This document shows, piece by piece, positions 24,857-34,673 of a DNA stretch of 64,000 bases (positions within the stretch are counted from its first letter, which is position 1; every line of letters starts with the position of its first letter). The notes beneath the pieces were generated by a model. It was given only the letters and a program-made list of their open reading frames with translations, was not told the DNA's origin and made no database searches. Both the position numbers and the translations under genes were made by a program. The DNA lies in the NCBI GenBank assembly GCA_016717595.1, contig JADKFE010000015.1:62001-126000 (forward strand), written 5' to 3'. The stretch comes from Deltaproteobacteria bacterium (GTDB lineage Bacteria; Myxococcota_A; UBA796; CAJQPC01).

Positions 24857-27800
24857 GGCGCCGGGGTGCTCGCCTGGGCCAGAGGCGCCTGCCCTACCAC
24901 AAACCGCCCCGCCTCGGTGCGCCCGAAGAGGTGCGGCCGGTACATGTCTTCAGCCAAGGCCGCGGGGTAGCTGTAGTCCCCCGGGGTCGTGGCCCGGGCG
25001 AGGTAGGTGTAGACATGAACCCCGGCGGGCATCCAGTCGGCGTAGAGCGCCACGGCGTCATCCCGCAGCTCACGGTGGTTAAACACCCACGACGACCACT
25101 GCAGGGGCGCGTCGGACTCGCCGCCGCTGTCCCACCAAGCGGAGTACCCCGAGTCCTCAGCCTCGTCGCCATAGGCCGAGGCCGTCGTCTTAAACACGGT
25201 GTTCTCGGCCTCTAACCCCGCGGGGAGCGGGTCTACGACGGCGACGTTGAACCGATCAATCGGCGTGGTGACCGTGAGCGTGACCTCCACCAGGGCCCCC
25301 GGCGTGACCGCTTTGGCCGCGCCGTCGCCCTCCAAGAGCCGCATCGTGCGTTTGACGGTGAACCCGGCGTCTTCAGGGGGCATCTCGGCCAAGGCGTAAG
25401 ACAGCCGCGCCTCGTAGTACAACAGGCCGTCGGCGCCGATGGTGAGGGGGCCGTCCTTGAGCTGGCCCATCGGCACGTTCGCCCGGGCGGACAGCGCCGT
25501 GGGGCCGAAGCTGTGCTGCAAGAGCGAGGCGCCCGCCAAGCTCACCGTGGCTTTGCCCGGGGCGTCTTTCTCGCGCAGGCGCACAAAATCGGCCAAGGCC
25601 GCGAAGGCCCGGGCCGTCGTGTAGGTGTTGGACCACGCCTGACCTTTGCGTGAGTTGACGAGGCCCCGGGCGAGGCGCTCGGCGAGCACATGCTCGGGGA
25701 ACGCCACCAAGATCGCCGAGAGCCCCGCCGCGGACGGCGCCTGATCCCCACCCCACAACGCGGCGGCGCGGCTCTGGTCGGGCTCACGAAGCACCGCGGC
25801 GTCGGCCTCGACGAACAGGCGGCCCTCTAAGCGGCGCAGCAGCTCCTCAGCGCGTTTGTCTTTGCCGGACGTGCGGCTGATCGTCTCCAGAAGCTCGGCG
25901 GTGGCCTCGGTGGAGAGCATCGCCGAGTCCTTGTACAGCCCCGCGTTGAAGCCCGCGTCGCCCTTCCCCAGCCGCGCGAGGCTCAAGGCCACCCGGGACT
26001 GGGCGCTGCGGGTCATCTCGCGGCTCCACCAGGTCGGCACATGTTTGCCCGACAAGAACTCGCGCAGAAGCGTCACGGCGTCGTCTTTCACCGGCTGACC
26101 CGCGCGCTGCAGCACCTCCAGGGCGTAGGCCGTCGCCAACGGAGACCGCTCACGGCTGCCGGCCCAGTAGGTGTAGCCGCCCTGAGGGTGCTCAAAGGTG
26201 CGCAGGCGGGAGAGGCCAGCCTGAACACGCTCGTCGAGCTGGGCCGGCGTGTAGCGGCTGCCCACCTTGGCGCCGAGCTCTTTGGCCAACAAGAGCGCGA
26301 AGAGCTTGCTCGTCGTCTGCTCCAGGCAGCCGTGGGGGTAGTCCACGAGGTAATCCAGCGCCGTGTCGGTGCCGACGAGCACCGTAGACGACACCAGCAC
26401 GTCCAATCCGCCCACCTCGGCCAAGGCCCCCGCAGGCCGCGTGACCTGCTCGGTGACCTGCCCAGCGCGCACCACACCTGTGGTGGAGACGACGTCCGCG
26501 GGCACCGGCCGCAGCACGGGGATGGTGTGGACGACGGCGTCTTTGTCTCGGCCCGAGTCTACGGTGAAGGTGAAGCTGGCCGTGCCCACGACCGGGTCCA
26601 ACAGCGCGAACGGCACCTCCACCGCCCCCATGGCGGGCACGGTGACCGTGACCGGCGAGCCCTTGAGCGTGAGCCCCGTGGCCTCAGCGGTGACGACGAC
26701 CTCCCGCGCCTCGTCGCGGTTGTTGTGAACGACGATCCCCGCCATGGCGCGGTCGCCGACGCGCAGCACCCGGGGCAGCGCCGGTCGGGCGATGAGCGGG
26801 CGGCTCACGCGGAGCTGGGCGTCATCCGCGCCGAAACCATCGGCGCCGTGATGAACCACCGCCATGAGCTGAAAGGTGGTGAGGTTGTCGGGCAGGCGGA
26901 AGGAGACGTCCACCTCGCCGTCTTTGCCAGTTCGCAGATCCGCGTTCCAGTACGGCGTGGTGATGAAGTTCTTGCGCACGAGGTTGGGATCGGCGCCGCC
27001 GCCGCCGGGGTTGGCGCCCTTCACCAGGTACTCCGCGCGGCTCAAGACGCGGGTGCGGCTGTCGGCCACGGCCACCCGCAGGGGGTGCAAGGCGTAGAAG
27101 GTGTCAAAGGGGTTGGGCACGGTGTAGCCGGTGAGGCTCAGCACGCCGTAGTCCACGGCGTAGAGCACGACCTGGGCGTCCGCCGCCGCGGCCCCGCCCC
27201 GACGGGCCTTCACCTTGACCTTCACGGTGTCGCCGGGCTGGTACACCTCGGAGTCCGAGAGCACCTCCACCTCTACCTTTCGGCCCGCGGGGCTCACCTT
27301 GAGCTGGGTGTAGCCAAAGAACGCCTCGGGCACACCGCCGCGGGGGTCGACCACAGGGGGCGCGCCATCGACGAGCACCACGCCGACATACACGTTGGGC
27401 ACGGCGTCTTCGCCCAGGGGGATCTGCACCGACTCCGCAGACTCCGTGAGCTTGATGACCTTGCGGGTGAGCACACCCTCCCGCTCGACGGTCACCAGGG
27501 CGTGTAAGCCGGGCTTGGGGGCCTTGATCAAGACGCTGGCGACGTCGCCGGGGGTGTACTCCTTCTTGTCGGCGACAAGCTCAACCTGGTTGGACTCGCC
27601 CCGGGCCCAGGAGGCCCCGGCGCCCGCGACGTAGAGGCCGTCTTCGCTGATGGCTTGGCGCCCCGAGGCGTCCCGGGCCTTGGCGGTGACGACGTAGTAG
27701 CCGCCGCTCGGCGGCGTAAAGCTCACCACGACCGGATCATCGTCGCTGGAGACGGTCTGGAGATCGACGACCTCATCTTTGGGCGTGCTCACCCAGGTCC

Positions 27801-30510
27801 AGCGGCCGTCCATGTCCTTCTGGCGCACGGTGTCCCAGGTGCGCCGGGCGATCTGCACCTCGACAGGCACGCCGTCTTGGGGTTTGCCCTCGGGGGTGAC
27901 CGCCACCAACGACACCGACGTCTCCTCACCGGCCACGCCCAAGGAGCTGCGGGGGCGCAGGCCCAGGTAGACGTCGGCGGGGTGAACGATGACCTCACGG
28001 CGGTTGGCGACCCGTTGGCGGGAGATGTCGGTGACGACCACCTCGGCCTCCAAACGCCGGGTGCGCGGGGCCTCTGTGGGCGGGATCGTGAGCTCAATCG
28101 CCAGGGAGCCGTCGTCGTTGAGCACCCCCTCGCCGCTGCGGAGGGTCTCCGTGGCGTCATAGCCGCCCTGCCAGAACGCCCGGGCCTCGCTGGCGCCGAA
28201 GCGGTACTCCTCAAAGCCGGGGATGGTGGGCTCGGTCGTCATCGAGACGACGGTGTATTTGGCCTTCGCGCCCTTGAGCGGGGAGCCAAACAGCGTGCGC
28301 GCCTGGCCGTTGAGGCGCAGGGTGTCTCCGGCGATGAGGCTCTCTGGGCCCGCCACGTCTACGCGGAACTCCGGCGCGCGGTAGGCGTAGACCGGCACGT
28401 CGATGTACGCGCTGCGCTCTTGGCCGTCGGCGGTCACCTCCACCCGGCAGCCGCCGCCGCCAAGGGGCATCTCTTGGGGCAAATTCAGGTCAAACGCGCC
28501 CATCCCGGCGTTGAGCTTGCCCTCCCCTTTGGCGTAGTCCGCGCCGCGCACGTCGCTGCAGGCCCAGGTGTACTCGCCAGCATCGGGCAGGCTGAGGCCC
28601 GTGGCGCTCGCGAGTCGCGCGGAGAAGGCCACATGGGCCGCCTCACCGGGGCGATAGACGCCGCGGTCGGCGAAGCTGAACAGGCGCAGCTCGGCGGCCT
28701 GGTTGGGCTGATCGTAGTTGACGCCGTAGCGCCACAGGCTCACGTCGTCGTTGTCTAGAGAGACGACGGTGAGCGCCCCGGCCTGGCTCTTCACCACGGC
28801 GAAGAGGCCCTCGGACCACCGCGACCACTCCGGGGGCAGCTCAAAGCGGGCGTCGATGAGCGCGTCCGCGGAGGCGCCCTGCTCAAAGAGCTTCACGCCT
28901 TTGTCGCCGCCGGTGAACAGGGCCAACGAGGCCCCAGCCTCGGGGGCGCCGGTGGAGAGGCTCGTCGCCCACACCGTCGCGCCGTTGGGGCCGAGCTTCA
29001 CCGTGGCGCCGAGGTCGGTCACCTGCAAGGTGGAGGTGTGAACGTAAGGCTCGTCGTTCCAGCCTTTGTAGTCCGGGGACCAGACCTCTACCCGCAGGAT
29101 GCCTTTGCCGTCGGCGAGGTAGGGGCGCAGGTCTAAGGTGTCGATGTGGACGGCGTCATCGAGGGCCCGGTCGGTGAACAGGGCGATCTGGGTGGCCTCG
29201 TTGAACGGCGCGCCGCCGACCGGGTCGGCGTAGCCGCTGGCGGCGGGCCCGACGAGGTCGGCCACACGCAGGCGGGTGACCTTGGCGTAGAGCGTGCGCA
29301 GGTTGCGGCTGCGTAAGGGCAGCTCCGGCGGGTTGTTCGCCGGGTAGACCTGGGTGCCCTGGGGCGCATGAACCATGGGCTCGTAGTGCCCGGTGGTGAA
29401 GGTCCAGGACGTCGGCGCGGTGGTGGTCTGGCCGTAGGTGTCGGTGATCCCGGCGGCGACGGTGACGGTGTAGGTCGTCATCGGGGCGAGGCGCAGGCCG
29501 TGGTACCAGCTCTGCGAGGTGTAGCCCTCGGCGGGGCGGAAGCCGTCCGGCGGCGCGGGGGTGATGGTGAGGCGCTTGTTGATCTCTTCGCCGTCGGTGC
29601 TCGTGGCCAAGGACAGGCGGATGGCGCTGTAGGGGTCGACGGCGTCGCCCGTGGGGCCCTCGACGGTGACCTTGGGCGGCGGGATGGTGCGCAGCTTGAT
29701 CACCGTCTCGGACGCCAAGCCCAAGGTGCCTTCAGCGCCCCGCAGCCCGGCGGGCAAGGTGAAGGTGTAGGCGGTGTCTTTCTGGAACGGCGCCCGCACC
29801 TCGACGGCGCGCCGCAGATCCTCGGGCAGACGGCGCGGGTCGTCGTCCTTCTTGCTGACGGCGCTCACCTTCACGGCCAAGGCCGCGCCGCGCTCGGGCC
29901 GCACGACCAAGCCCGCCTGAATCACCGCGGGATCCACGGGCTGGTTGAACAGCAAGGTGACCGGGGCGTCGGGGGCCAAGGCGTCGCTGCCCTCAGAGGG
30001 GTCGCTGCGTTTGAAGGCCGGGCGCTCGGTGGTGAAGCGGAAGGTGAGCTCTTTGCTGAGCGTCGAGCCGTCTACGGCGGCGACCCCGGCGGGCACGGTG
30101 CAGACGACCTCGCTGGCGTTGGGGAACGCGCCGCTCGTGGGCAGCCACACCGCCGTCGAGGTGCCCGCCCAGCGGGCCCGGCCCTCGACGTTGGGGCCGC
30201 AAGAGAGCGGCGGGGTGGCGCCGTCGAGGCCGCTCAAGGCCACCATCGGGCGATCAAAGACCACGACGGCCTGCTCGACGTCGGTCTGGGGGCCTTGGGG
30301 GCCGACGAGCACCGGGGCCACACCTTCTCCGGCGACGTACCCCTCGGGGGGGCTCAACAGCCCGGCGCGCAGCGGGCGCGCGTCATCGGCGCCGCCGTCC
30401 GAGGACCCTAAGGTCGTCGCCGCGCCTTGCAGCACGAGGGACGCCAGCTCCGCGTTCACCCCAGCTTGGTCACGATCCCCACATGCCAGCGCCAAGAGCA
30501 TGAGCAGCAT
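24853..30510 (-). CDS. Alpha-2-macroglobulin family lipoprotein (YfhM-like)
   Basis: 1,885 residues, normal for bacterial alpha-2-macroglobulins. The signal ends in LALAC, so it is a lipoprotein. A chain of macroglobulin beta-domains leads to the bait region and the thioester motif YPHGCLEQTTS, with the thioester Cys at about residue 1395 and Gln two residues later, so protease trapping by covalent capture is expected. Downstream come the all-helical thioester domain (YTYWAGSRERSPLATAYALEVL) and the receptor-binding-like C-terminal domain. It inhibits foreign proteases entering the periplasm. AAGGAG is located seven bases before the ATG at 30510. Operon with pbpC. Confidence 0.95.
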   Translation of the reverse strand: MLLMLLALACGDRDQAGVNAELASLVLQGAATTLGSSDGGADDARPLRAGLLSPPEGYVAGEGVAPVLVGPQGPQTDVEQAVVVFDRPMVALSGLDGATPPLSCGPNVEGRARWAGTSTAVWLPTSGAFPNASEVVCTVPAGVAAVDGSTLSKELTFRFTTERPAFKRSDPSEGSDALAPDAPVTLLFNQPVDPAVIQAGLVVRPERGAALAVKVSAVSKKDDDPRRLPEDLRRAVEVRAPFQKDTAYTFTLPAGLRGAEGTLGLASETVIKLRTIPPPKVTVEGPTGDAVDPYSAIRLSLATSTDGEEINKRLTITPAPPDGFRPAEGYTSQSWYHGLRLAPMTTYTVTVAAGITDTYGQTTTAPTSWTFTTGHYEPMVHAPQGTQVYPANNPPELPLRSRNLRTLYAKVTRLRVADLVGPAASGYADPVGGAPFNEATQIALFTDRALDDAVHIDTLDLRPYLADGKGILRVEVWSPDYKGWNDEPYVHTSTLQVTDLGATVKLGPNGATVWATSLSTGAPEAGASLALFTGGDKGVKLFEQGASADALIDARFELPPEWSRWSEGLFAVVKSQAGALTVVSLDNDDVSLWRYGVNYDQPNQAAELRLFSFADRGVYRPGEAAHVAFSARLASATGLSLPDAGEYTWACSDVRGADYAKGEGKLNAGMGAFDLNLPQEMPLGGGGCRVEVTADGQERSAYIDVPVYAYRAPEFRVDVAGPESLIAGDTLRLNGQARTLFGSPLKGAKAKYTVVSMTTEPTIPGFEEYRFGASEARAFWQGGYDATETLRSGEGVLNDDGSLAIELTIPPTEAPRTRRLEAEVVVTDISRQRVANRREVIVHPADVYLGLRPRSSLGVAGEETSVSLVAVTPEGKPQDGVPVEVQIARRTWDTVRQKDMDGRWTWVSTPKDEVVDLQTVSSDDDPVVVSFTPPSGGYYVVTAKARDASGRQAISEDGLYVAGAGASWARGESNQVELVADKKEYTPGDVASVLIKAPKPGLHALVTVEREGVLTRKVIKLTESAESVQIPLGEDAVPNVYVGVVLVDGAPPVVDPRGGVPEAFFGYTQLKVSPAGRKVEVEVLSDSEVYQPGDTVKVKVKARRGGAAAADAQVVLYAVDYGVLSLTGYTVPNPFDTFYALHPLRVAVADSRTRVLSRAEYLVKGANPGGGGADPNLVRKNFITTPYWNADLRTGKDGEVDVSFRLPDNLTTFQLMAVVHHGADGFGADDAQLRVSRPLIARPALPRVLRVGDRAMAGIVVHNNRDEAREVVVTAEATGLTLKGSPVTVTVPAMGAVEVPFALLDPVVGTASFTFTVDSGRDKDAVVHTIPVLRPVPADVVSTTGVVRAGQVTEQVTRPAGALAEVGGLDVLVSSTVLVGTDTALDYLVDYPHGCLEQTTSKLFALLLAKELGAKVGSRYTPAQLDERVQAGLSRLRTFEHPQGGYTYWAGSRERSPLATAYALEVLQRAGQPVKDDAVTLLREFLSGKHVPTWWSREMTRSAQSRVALSLARLGKGDAGFNAGLYKDSAMLSTEATAELLETISRTSGKDKRAEELLRRLEGRLFVEADAAVLREPDQSRAAALWGGDQAPSAAGLSAILVAFPEHVLAERLARGLVNSRKGQAWSNTYTTARAFAALADFVRLREKDAPGKATVSLAGASLLQHSFGPTALSARANVPMGQLKDGPLTIGADGLLYYEARLSYALAEMPPEDAGFTVKRTMRLLEGDGAAKAVTPGALVEVTLTVTTPIDRFNVAVVDPLPAGLEAENTVFKTTASAYGDEAEDSGYSAWWDSGGESDAPLQWSSWVFNHRELRDDAVALYADWMPAGVHVYTYLARATTPGDYSYPAALAEDMYRPHLFGRTEAGRFVVGQAPLAQASTPAP

Positions 30511-30536
30511 CGGCAGACTCCTTCTTTGGCCACTGC

Positions 30537-30564
30537 CCTATCCCTGCGCCTGGAACGGGGCCAA
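30537..30564 (-). promoter_or_regulatory. Possible promoter of the alpha-2-macroglobulin/pbpC operon
   Basis: On the minus strand TTGGCC (30564-30559) and GATAGG (30542-30537) are 16 bases apart and the latter lies 26 bases before the ATG. It resembles the GATAG/TATAG boxes seen upstream of several other genes here. Matches to consensus are only partial. Confidence 0.3.
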
Positions 30565-30612
30565 TCAGGTTTCGCCCCCGTCAGCCAGCCGTTGGGCGCG
30601 AGCGCCTGGGAT

Positions 30613-31701
30613 ATGATGAAGACCACGCACAGGATGGCGCCCATGCTCGACAACCGCCCTCGCCTGCTCTCCGTGGGCACCGCCAACCCGCCGGACAGCT
30701 ACTCCCAGGAGGATCTCCTGGCGCGTTTCCCCGTGCCCGATCCCGAGATTCGCGCCATCTTCCGCTCGGCGCACATTCAGAAGCGGCACCTGTACTTGCC
30801 CCCGGCGGACCCAAACAACGCGCCGTCAGAGACCCAGGGCCAGCTCCTCAAGAAGCACCTCAACGGCGCGTTGGAGATCGGCCCCAAAGCCGTCGCCGCC
30901 TGCCTTGGGCCCTTGGGCCTCACCCCCCGGGACATCGACTACCTCGCCGTCGTCACCACGACGGGCTTCATGGCGCCGGGGCTCTCGGCCCACATCATCA
31001 AGGCCGCGGGCTTTCGTGAGGACTGCTCCCGCTTGGACATCGTCGGCATGGGCTGCAACGCCGGGCTCAACGGCCTGAACCCCGTGGCGAGCTGGGCGAT
31101 GGCCAACCCCGGCCGCACGGCGATGATGCTCTGCGTCGAGATCTGCTCTGCCGCGTATGTGTTCGACCGCACCATGCGCACGGCGATCGTGAACAGCCTG
31201 TTTGGTGACGGCTCGGCCGCCGTGGTCGTGCGCGCCGACCCCAACGACGAGCGGCGCTTCGCCCCTCGGGTGCTCGGCTTCAACAGCCAGCTCATCCCCT
31301 CCGCCATCGGCGCCATGCGCTACGACTGGGACGAGGAGGCCCACAAGTTCAGCTTCTTCTTGGACCGCGACATCCCCTACGTCGTCGGCGCCTTCGCCGA
31401 GCGCCCGGTGAACCGCCTCTTGGCCTCGTTTGGGCTCAAACGTCGGGACATCGCGCACTGGATCGTGCACTCCGGCGGCAAGAAGGTCGTGGACGCGATC
31501 AAGTACAACATCGGGCTCTCCGAGCACGACGTTCGGCACACCTCGTCGGTGCTGCGAGACTTCGGCAACCTCAGCTCGGCGAGCTTCTTGTTCTCGTTCA
31601 AGCGGCTCTTAGACGAGGGCCAGGTCAAGCGCGGCGACTTCATGGTGATGATGACCATGGGGCCGGGCTCGACGGTCGAGACGGCGCTCTTGCGCTGGTG
31701 A
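30613..31701 (+). CDS. Type III polyketide synthase, DpgA-like (3,5-dihydroxyphenylacetyl-CoA synthase type)
   Basis: About 362 residues from ATG 30613 (30616, 30634 and 30643 are alternative in-frame starts). Chalcone-synthase-fold triad: C148 in VGMGCNAGLN, H286 in WIVHSGGKK, N319 in RDFGNLSSAS. The sequence strongly recalls DpgA of glycopeptide producers, for example FSFFLDRDIPYVVGAFAE, DVRHTSSVLRDFGN and MTMGPGSTVE; DpgA condenses four malonyl-CoA units to the dihydroxyphenylacetyl skeleton. The dpgB, dpgC and dpgD partners that help aromatise and oxidise the product are not nearby, so the final product is uncertain. The membrane protein gene follows after 51 bases. Upstream 102 bases are shared with the divergent alpha-2-macroglobulin gene. 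Confidence 0.88.
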   Translation: MMKTTHRMAPMLDNRPRLLSVGTANPPDSYSQEDLLARFPVPDPEIRAIFRSAHIQKRHLYLPPADPNNAPSETQGQLLKKHLNGALEIGPKAVAACLGPLGLTPRDIDYLAVVTTTGFMAPGLSAHIIKAAGFREDCSRLDIVGMGCNAGLNGLNPVASWAMANPGRTAMMLCVEICSAAYVFDRTMRTAIVNSLFGDGSAAVVVRADPNDERRFAPRVLGFNSQLIPSAIGAMRYDWDEEAHKFSFFLDRDIPYVVGAFAERPVNRLLASFGLKRRDIAHWIVHSGGKKVVDAIKYNIGLSEHDVRHTSSVLRDFGNLSSASFLFSFKRLLDEGQVKRGDFMVMMTMGPGSTVETALLRW

Positions 31702-31752
31702 GGCCTCGGGTTGACCCCCGCTTGACCCCAACGGGTGTACCCTAGGGCCAGC

Positions 31753-33279
31753 ATGACGCTCCCCCTGACCCAGTGGTGGCCGCTCCTCGTGGGGCCGCTC
31801 CTCATCGCCGCCTTCGCTCCTCGGGACGCTGGCGCGGCGGCGCCGTGGCGGACCGGCCCGGAGCTGGCCCGGGCGACGCTCTGCGGCGGCCTCGTCGCGG
31901 CGATGAGCACGCTGTGGCTCGTGCGTTTTTCCTACCCGATCAAGGCGTGGATGGCGTCGGACTTCTACGAGTACTGCGCGACGGTCGGCGCGGTGCGGGA
32001 CAGCCACACCGGCATGATGTCCGCCCAGCGCTCGGCCCTCACGGCGCTGCCCTCGGCCTGGCTCTCCGAGAGCTTCGGCCTCATCGACGGCATGGGCCTC
32101 GCGGCGAGCGTGGCGATGTTTGTGCTCGGCGTCGGGCTCTACCTCTGGGGCCGGGCCCTCGGCGGCGTGAGCGCGGGGCTGATCACGGCGCTGGTCGGCC
32201 CGGCGTTCCCGCCGCTCGTCGCCCTGTCGCGAAACCTCTCGTTCTACCCCGAGAGCACCGCCATCTTCACCTTGGGCGCGGCCTGCGGGGCCTTGGCGCT
32301 GCGCTATCGCACCGCCCCCGCCATCGTCGCCGGGGCCGTCGGCGCGGGGCTCTGCTTCTTGGTGGATCCCCGCGGCCTGTTTTTTGGCCTGCCTGTGCTC
32401 TGCGCCACGCTGCTCGCCGCCCTATGGAATCACCCCCGGCGCTGGCCGCTGAACCTCACGCTGCTCACCTTGGTGATGGTCGTGGCCTGGTTCTTGGGCA
32501 AAGGAGCGTACGCCGAGGCGCACTCGCTGGAGGGCACCATGGACCTCCGGATGCGTATCCAGGACCGAGGCTTAGCGACCGGCGCGCTGAGACCGCCGTT
32601 TATGGCCTACAACCAATACATCTGGGGGCGGTCCGACCCCCTGGGCATCCCGAACACCGTGCGCTGGACGCTTGAAGAGAGCCTCGCGGTGCCCAAGACC
32701 ACGATGGATGAGCAGACGATCCGCAACATTGAGAACCTGCTCTTGCCCTGGCGAGACGGGCTCTTGGCGCTGGGCGCGCTGGCGCTCGTCAGCCTCACCC
32801 GGGGGCCCGAGCGCCTCGCCCGGCTGTTCGCGCTCATCGCGGGTGTGGTGCCCTTCGCCGCCGCGCTCTCCGGCGCGATCACCGTGCAGTTCGCCCGGCC
32901 TCATTACCTCGCGAACGCGATGCCCTTCTTCCCGCTCGTGGTGGGCCTGGGCGTGGCGGCGCTCTTGAGCCTTCCTTCGCCGATCTTCGGCAAAGATCCC
33001 GCGGAGGGGCCCCGCGCTTGGGCTCGCCCCGTCGCCGCGTTTGGGCTCGGCCTCATCTTGACCCTGGGCGGCGTGCCGAGCCCGCTCTCCCCCACGGCGA
33101 GCTGGCGTGAGCCCTTGCCCCAGGCGGATGACGACATCCGCACCGCCGTGCGCCGCGCCCAGGCCGGGGCCGCGGGCGAGCTCGACCCGATGCGCGCGGG
33201 CTGCGTCACCGCGTTGATGGCCGATGTTGACGCCGGGCGCCCTGTCGCTGGCGAGCTCTTCGGCGGCGTCGCGCCCTGA
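31753..33279 (+). CDS. Polytopic membrane protein, possibly GT-C-type glycosyltransferase
   Basis: 508 residues from the ATG at 31753, with roughly ten or more hydrophobic helices (for example PLLVGPLLIAAFAP, AASVAMFVLGVGLYLWG, LTLVMVVAWFLG, LALGALALVSLT). The first long loop carries a conserved-looking ASDFYEY acidic motif, a position where GT-C lipid-sugar transferases keep their catalytic Asp, but no definitive DxD is present, so the enzyme reading is only a suggestion. The C-terminal 70 residues are soluble and end outside the membrane region. It follows the DpgA-like gene and precedes the first kinase by 38 bases, so it could belong to either transcription unit. Confidence 0.55.
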   Translation: MTLPLTQWWPLLVGPLLIAAFAPRDAGAAAPWRTGPELARATLCGGLVAAMSTLWLVRFSYPIKAWMASDFYEYCATVGAVRDSHTGMMSAQRSALTALPSAWLSESFGLIDGMGLAASVAMFVLGVGLYLWGRALGGVSAGLITALVGPAFPPLVALSRNLSFYPESTAIFTLGAACGALALRYRTAPAIVAGAVGAGLCFLVDPRGLFFGLPVLCATLLAALWNHPRRWPLNLTLLTLVMVVAWFLGKGAYAEAHSLEGTMDLRMRIQDRGLATGALRPPFMAYNQYIWGRSDPLGIPNTVRWTLEESLAVPKTTMDEQTIRNIENLLLPWRDGLLALGALALVSLTRGPERLARLFALIAGVVPFAAALSGAITVQFARPHYLANAMPFFPLVVGLGVAALLSLPSPIFGKDPAEGPRAWARPVAAFGLGLILTLGGVPSPLSPTASWREPLPQADDDIRTAVRRAQAGAAGELDPMRAGCVTALMADVDAGRPVAGELFGGVAP

Positions 33280-33317
33280 GGCGCGGCGTGTAAGATTGCC
33301 CAGGCTGGGAGCGCGCT

Positions 33318-34607
33318 CTGCTGAACGCTGGTGACATTGTTGAGGGCCGGTACGTCGTCGAGGCCACCCTCGGCCAAGGCGCGATGGCGTCGGTGTACCG
33401 TGTGCGCCACCTCGCGTTGGGCAGCCCCCACGCGCTCAAGGTGCTCAACGCGGATCTCGCCCAAGACGCCGACCTGCGCGAGCGGTTCTTGGCTGAAGGC
33501 CGCATTCAAGCCCAGCTTCGGCACCCCCACATCGTCGCCGTCACCGACATCGCCACGGACCCTGTGCCGGGCTTGGTGATGGAGCTCATCGAGGGTGAGA
33601 CCTTAGAGGACCACGTCCGGGCCAAGGCCGAGACCTTGGCCATCACGGAGATCGTGCAGATCCTCCTGCCCGTGCTCGACGCCGTCGGTGAGGCCCACCG
33701 CCACGGCATCGTGCACCGCGACCTCAAGCCCTCCAACATCCTCTTGGGCCGGGGCAGCCGGGGCAAGCTCCGCCCCGTCGTGGCGGACTTCGGCATCGCC
33801 AAGGTGGTGAGTGACCACCTCCAGACCGGGCGCAAGGCCACCCGCACCGGGGTGCGCGTCGGCACCTTGCTGTACATGAGCCCCGAGCAGGTGCGCGGTG
33901 AGGCCAACTTAGACGCCCGCTCCGACATCTTCGCCTTGGGCGCGATCCTCTATGAGCTCGTGACCGGGCGGGTCGCCTTCGACGCGCCGAGCGAGTACGA
34001 CGCGATGAAGAACATCGTGGAGGGCCGGTTTTTGCCCCCCACGCGCGGCCTGGGCCCCGTCGATCCCGTGCTGGACGCCTGCATCCGCAAGGCCTTGGCC
34101 ATTCGGCCCGAGGAGCGTTTCCCCGACTGCGCGGCGTTCGGCAAGCTGCTCGCCCAGGCCGGTCAACAGAACGTGGCCCTGCCGACACGGCCCAGCGCGA
34201 GCATGGTGGCCACCCAGCGCCCCGAGCCCGCCGTCTCGACGCCGCCCCGCCGCGCCGTGCTCGCGGCCGCGCCGCCGCCGGTGGCCAAAGCGCCCTTGCC
34301 GCCGCCGCTTCCGCCCTCTTTGCCCGAGCGCCTCGACCACGCCCGCGACGAGGTGAACTGGCTGCGCATCGACGACGCCAGCCGCCAAGGCACCCGCGCC
34401 TTGCTCCTCTCGATCGGTGGGTTCTGCTGCTGCCCCGGCTTTGCGCACCTCGCCGCGGTGCTCATGGCCGCGGACTCGCGCCGCGTGTACCGTGACGAGG
34501 GCGTCTATGGCCACGGGCGCTGGAAGGCGGACTTCGCGTTTCTGTTCGGCTGGATCGGCCTCTTGGGCGGAATGCTCATGGTGCTGACGTACTGGATCAA
34601 CAAGTAG
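33318..34607 (+). CDS. Membrane Ser/Thr protein kinase (first gene of the tubulin-like operon), unusual start codon
   Basis: Hanks-type kinase with all active residues: glycine loop LGQGAMASVYR, lysine in HALKVL, H133-R134-D135 in HRDLKPSN, D157-F-G, and YMSPEQ. A Pro/Ala-rich linker (about 290-345) leads to two hydrophobic segments (LLLSIGGFCCCPGFAHLAAVLM and FLFGWIGLLGGMLMVLTYWI). The first ATG in frame, at 33384, would remove half the glycine loop. The frame opens only after the TAA at 33291 and contains no ATG, GTG or TTG before the loop; CTG at 33318 follows GGGAG by six bases and is my choice (429 residues), with CTG 33321 the alternative. A lost base upstream is also possible. Heads a ten-gene run that ends with a second kinase. 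Confidence 0.8.
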   Translation: MLNAGDIVEGRYVVEATLGQGAMASVYRVRHLALGSPHALKVLNADLAQDADLRERFLAEGRIQAQLRHPHIVAVTDIATDPVPGLVMELIEGETLEDHVRAKAETLAITEIVQILLPVLDAVGEAHRHGIVHRDLKPSNILLGRGSRGKLRPVVADFGIAKVVSDHLQTGRKATRTGVRVGTLLYMSPEQVRGEANLDARSDIFALGAILYELVTGRVAFDAPSEYDAMKNIVEGRFLPPTRGLGPVDPVLDACIRKALAIRPEERFPDCAAFGKLLAQAGQQNVALPTRPSASMVATQRPEPAVSTPPRRAVLAAAPPPVAKAPLPPPLPPSLPERLDHARDEVNWLRIDDASRQGTRALLLSIGGFCCCPGFAHLAAVLMAADSRRVYRDEGVYGHGRWKADFAFLFGWIGLLGGMLMVLTYWINK

Positions 34608-34673
34608 GGCTGACCGGCCCCTCCCGTCGTGTGTTGTGACATGCTACCCGACGGATTGACGCGCGGAGGCGCC

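Noticed and set aside
26041..30411. Long plus-strand frames opposite the alpha-2-macroglobulin gene (26041-27507, 27655-28758, 29368-30411)
   Set aside because: They are His/Arg/Gly-rich shadows of codon bias in GC-rich DNA, with no domains, signals or ribosome sites.
31711..31743. Two TTGACC boxes and TACCCT before the membrane protein gene as a promoter
   Set aside because: Spacings are 21 and 10 bases, so neither pair fits a standard promoter.
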